NCBI GenBank assembly: GCA_041580375.1
Contig: JBFGDZ010000154.1
Span: 1-8,437, forward strand
Reading direction: 5' to 3'
Source of the DNA: JAPUIN01 sp041580375
Lineage (GTDB): Bacteria; Acidobacteriota; Polarisedimenticolia; Gp22-AA2
Length of the DNA stretch: 8,437 bases
Shown here: positions 6,378 through 8,437 of the stretch, piece after piece
Numbering within the stretch: position 1 is the first letter of the stretch
How the letters are laid out: every line of letters begins with the position of its first letter
Notes under the pieces: generated by a model
What the model saw: the letters and a program-made list of their open reading frames with translations, nothing else
Told to the model about the DNA's origin: nothing
Database searches by the model: none
Translations under genes and position numbers: made by a program

Positions 6378-7490
6378 TCAGCGCAGGCGACCCTGGCCGC
6401 AGATCGCGTTGCGGCCCGCGACCAGATAGAACTCCGTCCCCGCCGGCATTCCGAGCGTCACGCCCACCGACGCGTCGGAGGCGGTCGCCACGGCTTCGGT
6501 GAACGGCCCGTCGGGAGACGCGTCCCGGTAGAGGACGTAATCGTCCGCGCCCGCCACGGCCGCCCAGGTCAGCACGATCCCCTGACCGCCGGGCGTCATC
6601 TCGACGACGAGATCCGTGACCTCGCCGGGCATCGGCGAGCAGGCGGGGATTTCGAAGGCGATGCTGCGTGGCACGTTCAGGCCGCCCTCGCGGATCGTCC
6701 TGACGTAATTCCCGCCCTCGTCGAATTCGACCACGTTGTGCTGGTAGAAGGACGACGAGTAGATGTGGCCCCGCTCGTCGAACGCCACGCCCTGAGGGCC
6801 GGTCAGATCGGGGTGGACGATCTGCCCCAGGAAGCTCCCGTCCGTGTCGAACCGGACGATGTTGTGCGAGCCCCCGCCGGCGACGAACAGAACGTCATTC
6901 CGATCCCGCGCGATGCCCATCGGGCTCGACAGACCGCCCCCGGTGAAGTTGAACAGGAGGTTCTCATCCGGGTCGAACTTGATCACCCTGGCCGTCAGCG
7001 CGCTCGCCACGTAGATGTTCCCCGTCGCGTCGAACGCCACGCAGTTCGGACCGTTCAGCCCTCCCCCCGTGAAGGAGCGCAGGTAGCCGCCTCCCAGATC
7101 GAAGACGACCACGCGGTTGCCGTCGTACGCCCCGACGTAGAGCAGGCCGGCCGGGCTCACCGCCATTCCGGTGGGGCCGAGAAGCTCGGGGTGTCCGAAC
7201 TTGGTGATATAGGACTCGTCCTCGGCGAACACGAAGATCTCGTTGCTGAGCTGGCTGGCGACGTAGATGCGGCCGTTCCCCGGATAGACGATGCCCCGCG
7301 GTCCGTCGAGACCCATCGCCGTGAACGACCTCAGGTAGACGCCGTCCCGGTCGTACACGGCGACGCGGTCGCCCCCGTAGTTGCTCACGTAGAACCCGTC
7401 CGTGCGGTCCGGCGGGAGCTCGGCCCGACCGGCGGTGACGGTGAGCAGAAGGAGCAGACCGGCGGCGATCGAGATGGGAATGAATCTCAC
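6378..7490 (-). CDS. Secreted NHL-repeat six-bladed beta-propeller with C-terminal FN3-like domain
   Basis: This encodes 370 residues from a GTG at 7490, with GAGGG (7496-7500) 5 bases upstream. The signal peptide runs to about residue 23, with hydrophobic core IAAGLLLLLTVTA and likely cleavage after G21-R22-A23. Residues 31-280 are NHL repeats: units start at 63, 105, 147, 189, 231 and 273, exactly 42 residues apart. Each has the pattern GPxGIAxD, GxIYVA, a central polar turn, and V-x-x-F-D-x-x-G. The N-terminal half-repeat (31-56) and the C-terminal strand (273-280) should complete one blade, giving a six-bladed ring with molecular-velcro closure. A domain of about 80 residues follows (from P288), with LTWAAVAGADDYVLYR and FYLVAGRN, as in fibronectin type III-like modules. 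The protein ends soon after C-G-Q-G. NHL propellers usually bind proteins, sugars or peptides; the ligand here is unknown. It has its own promoter candidate. Confidence 0.9.
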   Translation of the reverse strand: MRFIPISIAAGLLLLLTVTAGRAELPPDRTDGFYVSNYGGDRVAVYDRDGVYLRSFTAMGLDGPRGIVYPGNGRIYVASQLSNEIFVFAEDESYITKFGHPELLGPTGMAVSPAGLLYVGAYDGNRVVVFDLGGGYLRSFTGGGLNGPNCVAFDATGNIYVASALTARVIKFDPDENLLFNFTGGGLSSPMGIARDRNDVLFVAGGGSHNIVRFDTDGSFLGQIVHPDLTGPQGVAFDERGHIYSSSFYQHNVVEFDEGGNYVRTIREGGLNVPRSIAFEIPACSPMPGEVTDLVVEMTPGGQGIVLTWAAVAGADDYVLYRDASPDGPFTEAVATASDASVGVTLGMPAGTEFYLVAGRNAICGQGRLR

Positions 7491-7531
7491 GGGCGCCCTC
7501 GCTGAGACATCGTCTGCGTGCCGAGAGCGTC

Positions 7532-7537
7532 ATTATA
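7532..7537 (-). promoter_or_regulatory. TATAAT -10 box for the NHL-repeat gene
   Basis: The minus strand reads TATAAT, a perfect -10 match standing out in GC-rich sequence. Transcription would start near 7525 and give a leader of about 35 bases. No good -35 element lies 16-18 bases upstream and no TGn precedes the box, so an activator may be needed or the match may be partly chance. Confidence 0.45.
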
Positions 7538-7577
7538 TCCGGGATCGGCCGCTCCGGGCCGCCCATCGGGCCCTGTC

Positions 7578-7601
7578 GGCCGGTTCGTTCCGCGACCGAC
7601 C
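7578..7601 (-). terminator. Hairpin directly after the zinc-ribbon gene, weak terminator candidate
   Basis: On the minus strand GGTCGGT pairs with ACCGGCC (seven pairs, one wobble) across a 10-base loop. It begins one base after the TGA of the zinc-ribbon gene. No T-run follows. Its place between that stop and the separate -10 box of the NHL gene supports a role in ending or protecting the upstream transcript. Confidence 0.3.
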
Positions 7602-7602
7602 T

Positions 7603-7806
7603 TCAGGATCGTCCCGGCGCCTCCCGCCGGACGGTGTGTCCGGATCCGCAGCCCGGGCAGCAGTGGGCGGACTCGACGATGCCCCCCAGATCCGGATCGA
7701 TCATCGCCTCCTCCTCGCCGCCGGACGCCAGGACGACCTTGTCCGCATGATGGATCATCTCGACGTCGCACTCCTCGCAGATCACCCTGTCGCTCTTTCC
7801 GGTCAT
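7603..7806 (-). CDS. Small zinc-ribbon protein of unknown function
   Basis: This encodes 67 residues with a strong ribosome binding site (GGGAGGAGA, about 7811-7819 on the complement) before the ATG. Two cysteine pairs, C10-x-x-C13 and C50-x-x-C53, are 36 residues apart and form a four-Cys zinc-ribbon pattern; C49, next to C50, and H19, H20, H48 and H57 are extra possible ligands. Between the knuckles is an acidic stretch (EEEAMIDPDLGG). There is no signal peptide or membrane segment, so it is probably cytoplasmic. The gene lies 19 bases after the FMN reductase stop on the same strand, so co-expression is likely; it could be a partner, a regulator or an unrelated passenger. I do not recognise a named family, and small zinc ribbons are hard to assign by eye. 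The Cys pattern and ribosome binding site make a real gene likely despite its size. Confidence 0.75.
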   Translation of the reverse strand: MTGKSDRVICEECDVEMIHHADKVVLASGGEEEAMIDPDLGGIVESAHCCPGCGSGHTVRREAPGRS

Positions 7807-7825
7807 TCCATCTCCTCCCGGACTT

Positions 7826-8395
7826 TCAGTCCTGCTCGAAATGCTCCCGGCCGTACCGCAACGTCCGCGACATCCAGACGAGCTCCCCGAGGAACTTGTC
7901 GGCGCGCCGGACGAACGCCCGATCCCGGAGCCGGCCCTCGCCGTCGAACGCCTCTCCCACGCTCCCGAAGTTGAGATCCCAGAATATGGTCACGAGCCCG
8001 AGCTCTCTCAGGACCGGGAGAAGGCTCTGGACGACGCGCGTGCCGCCGAAGGGTCCGGCCGACACGCCGACGACGCCCGCCGCCTTGTGGATGTACTCCT
8101 TCAAACAGCTGTCCAGGACGTGCTTGAGCAGCCCCGGAAAGCTGTGGTTGTACTCGGGCGCGACGATGACGATCCCGTCGGCCCTGCTCATCTTCGAGGA
8201 GAATTTGCGATCCTTGATCCCCTCCCCCGCATCGTCCACGGGGAGCGGCAACTCCGCAATGTCGATCAGCTCGGTCCGCACGCCGTCCCGCTGCTCGAGC
8301 TGGGAGGCGACGAACCGGGCCGCGTGCGCGCTCTTGCGGCCCTGCCGAGTCGTGCCCAGGATGACCGGTATGCTCAGGGGGCGCTTCCCGTCCAT
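7826..8395 (-). CDS. NAD(P)H-dependent FMN reductase (flavodoxin-like fold)
   Basis: This encodes 189 residues, the usual length for the NADPH-dependent FMN reductase family, which includes chromate and quinone or azo reductases. The enzymes bind FMN and move electrons from NAD(P)H to flavin, quinones or metals in the cytoplasm. The first strand and phosphate-binding loop read ILGTTRQGRKS (12-22). The second signature, APEYNHSFPG (79-88), is the hallmark loop contacting the flavin ring. SAGPFGGTR (112-120) is the third conserved loop. No signal peptide is present. The start ATG at 8395 follows GGGAGGAGA by 5 bases. The zinc-ribbon gene follows after 19 bases and a possible gene tail precedes it by 23 bases, suggesting an operon. 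The true substrate cannot be told from the sequence. Confidence 0.93.
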   Translation of the reverse strand: MDGKRPLSIPVILGTTRQGRKSAHAARFVASQLEQRDGVRTELIDIAELPLPVDDAGEGIKDRKFSSKMSRADGIVIVAPEYNHSFPGLLKHVLDSCLKEYIHKAAGVVGVSAGPFGGTRVVQSLLPVLRELGLVTIFWDLNFGSVGEAFDGEGRLRDRAFVRRADKFLGELVWMSRTLRYGREHFEQD

Positions 8396-8418
8396 GGCTT
8401 CTCCTCCCGTCGCGGCGC

Positions 8419-8437
8419 TCAGTCGCGCGGCGCGACC
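8419..8437 (-). CDS. Possible C-terminal tail of a further minus-strand gene (partial)
   Basis: On the minus strand the last 19 bases read five sense codons (V-A-P-R-D) and then TGA at 8421-8419. The stop lies 23 bases before the FMN reductase ATG, a spacing much like the 19 bases between reductase and zinc ribbon, so an upstream operon member is plausible. Five codons cannot prove a coding frame. Confidence 0.25.

Overview
This 8.4-kb window is high-GC (about two thirds G+C by eye) bacterial chromosome with dense, ordinary protein coding. The proteins suggest an environmental Gram-negative: an FG-GAP/ASPIC-UnbV lipoprotein-like protein, an NHL propeller fused to an FN3-like domain that ends in a Cys-Gly-x-Gly motif, and several secreted proteins of unknown function. 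This mix is common in Acidobacteriota-like soil and sediment genomes, but no marker gene fixes the lineage, so that placement is inference. I see no mobile element, CRISPR array, tRNA or rRNA, and no gap between genes longer than about 155 bases.

Left to middle, plus strand. The window opens in the 3' end of a gene (1-111). Sixteen bases later comes a secreted protein built from three diverged repeats (128-1357), followed by a terminator-like hairpin (1440-1463). An extended -10 promoter (1471-1482) then precedes an MscS-type mechanosensitive channel (1513-2796). A second promoter candidate and a foldable leader (2829-2929) precede a small helical exported protein with a His4 run (2943-3524). 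After 46 bases comes a 588-residue FG-GAP/ASPIC-UnbV protein (3571-5337). A membrane diguanylate cyclase follows; its best start is an ATG at 5403 that sits where transcription should begin, suggesting a leaderless mRNA.

Right third, minus strand. It converges on the cyclase gene with a 45-base gap holding a GC hairpin. Reading leftwards from the right edge there are a possible gene tail (8419-8437), an NAD(P)H-dependent FMN reductase (7826-8395), a 67-residue zinc-ribbon protein 19 bases behind it (7603-7806), and a secreted six-bladed NHL propeller (6378-7490) with its own TATAAT box.

Functionally, most products belong to the cell envelope or periplasm: two uncharacterised secreted proteins, an osmotic safety valve, an exported beta-propeller-like protein, a membrane c-di-GMP synthase and an exported NHL protein. 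The reductase and zinc-ribbon pair is the only cytoplasmic unit. I found no convincing multi-gene system of a new kind. The best leads are the triple-repeat secreted family, the leaderless start of the cyclase, the strict 42-residue period of the NHL propeller, and the small zinc-ribbon gene tied to the reductase.
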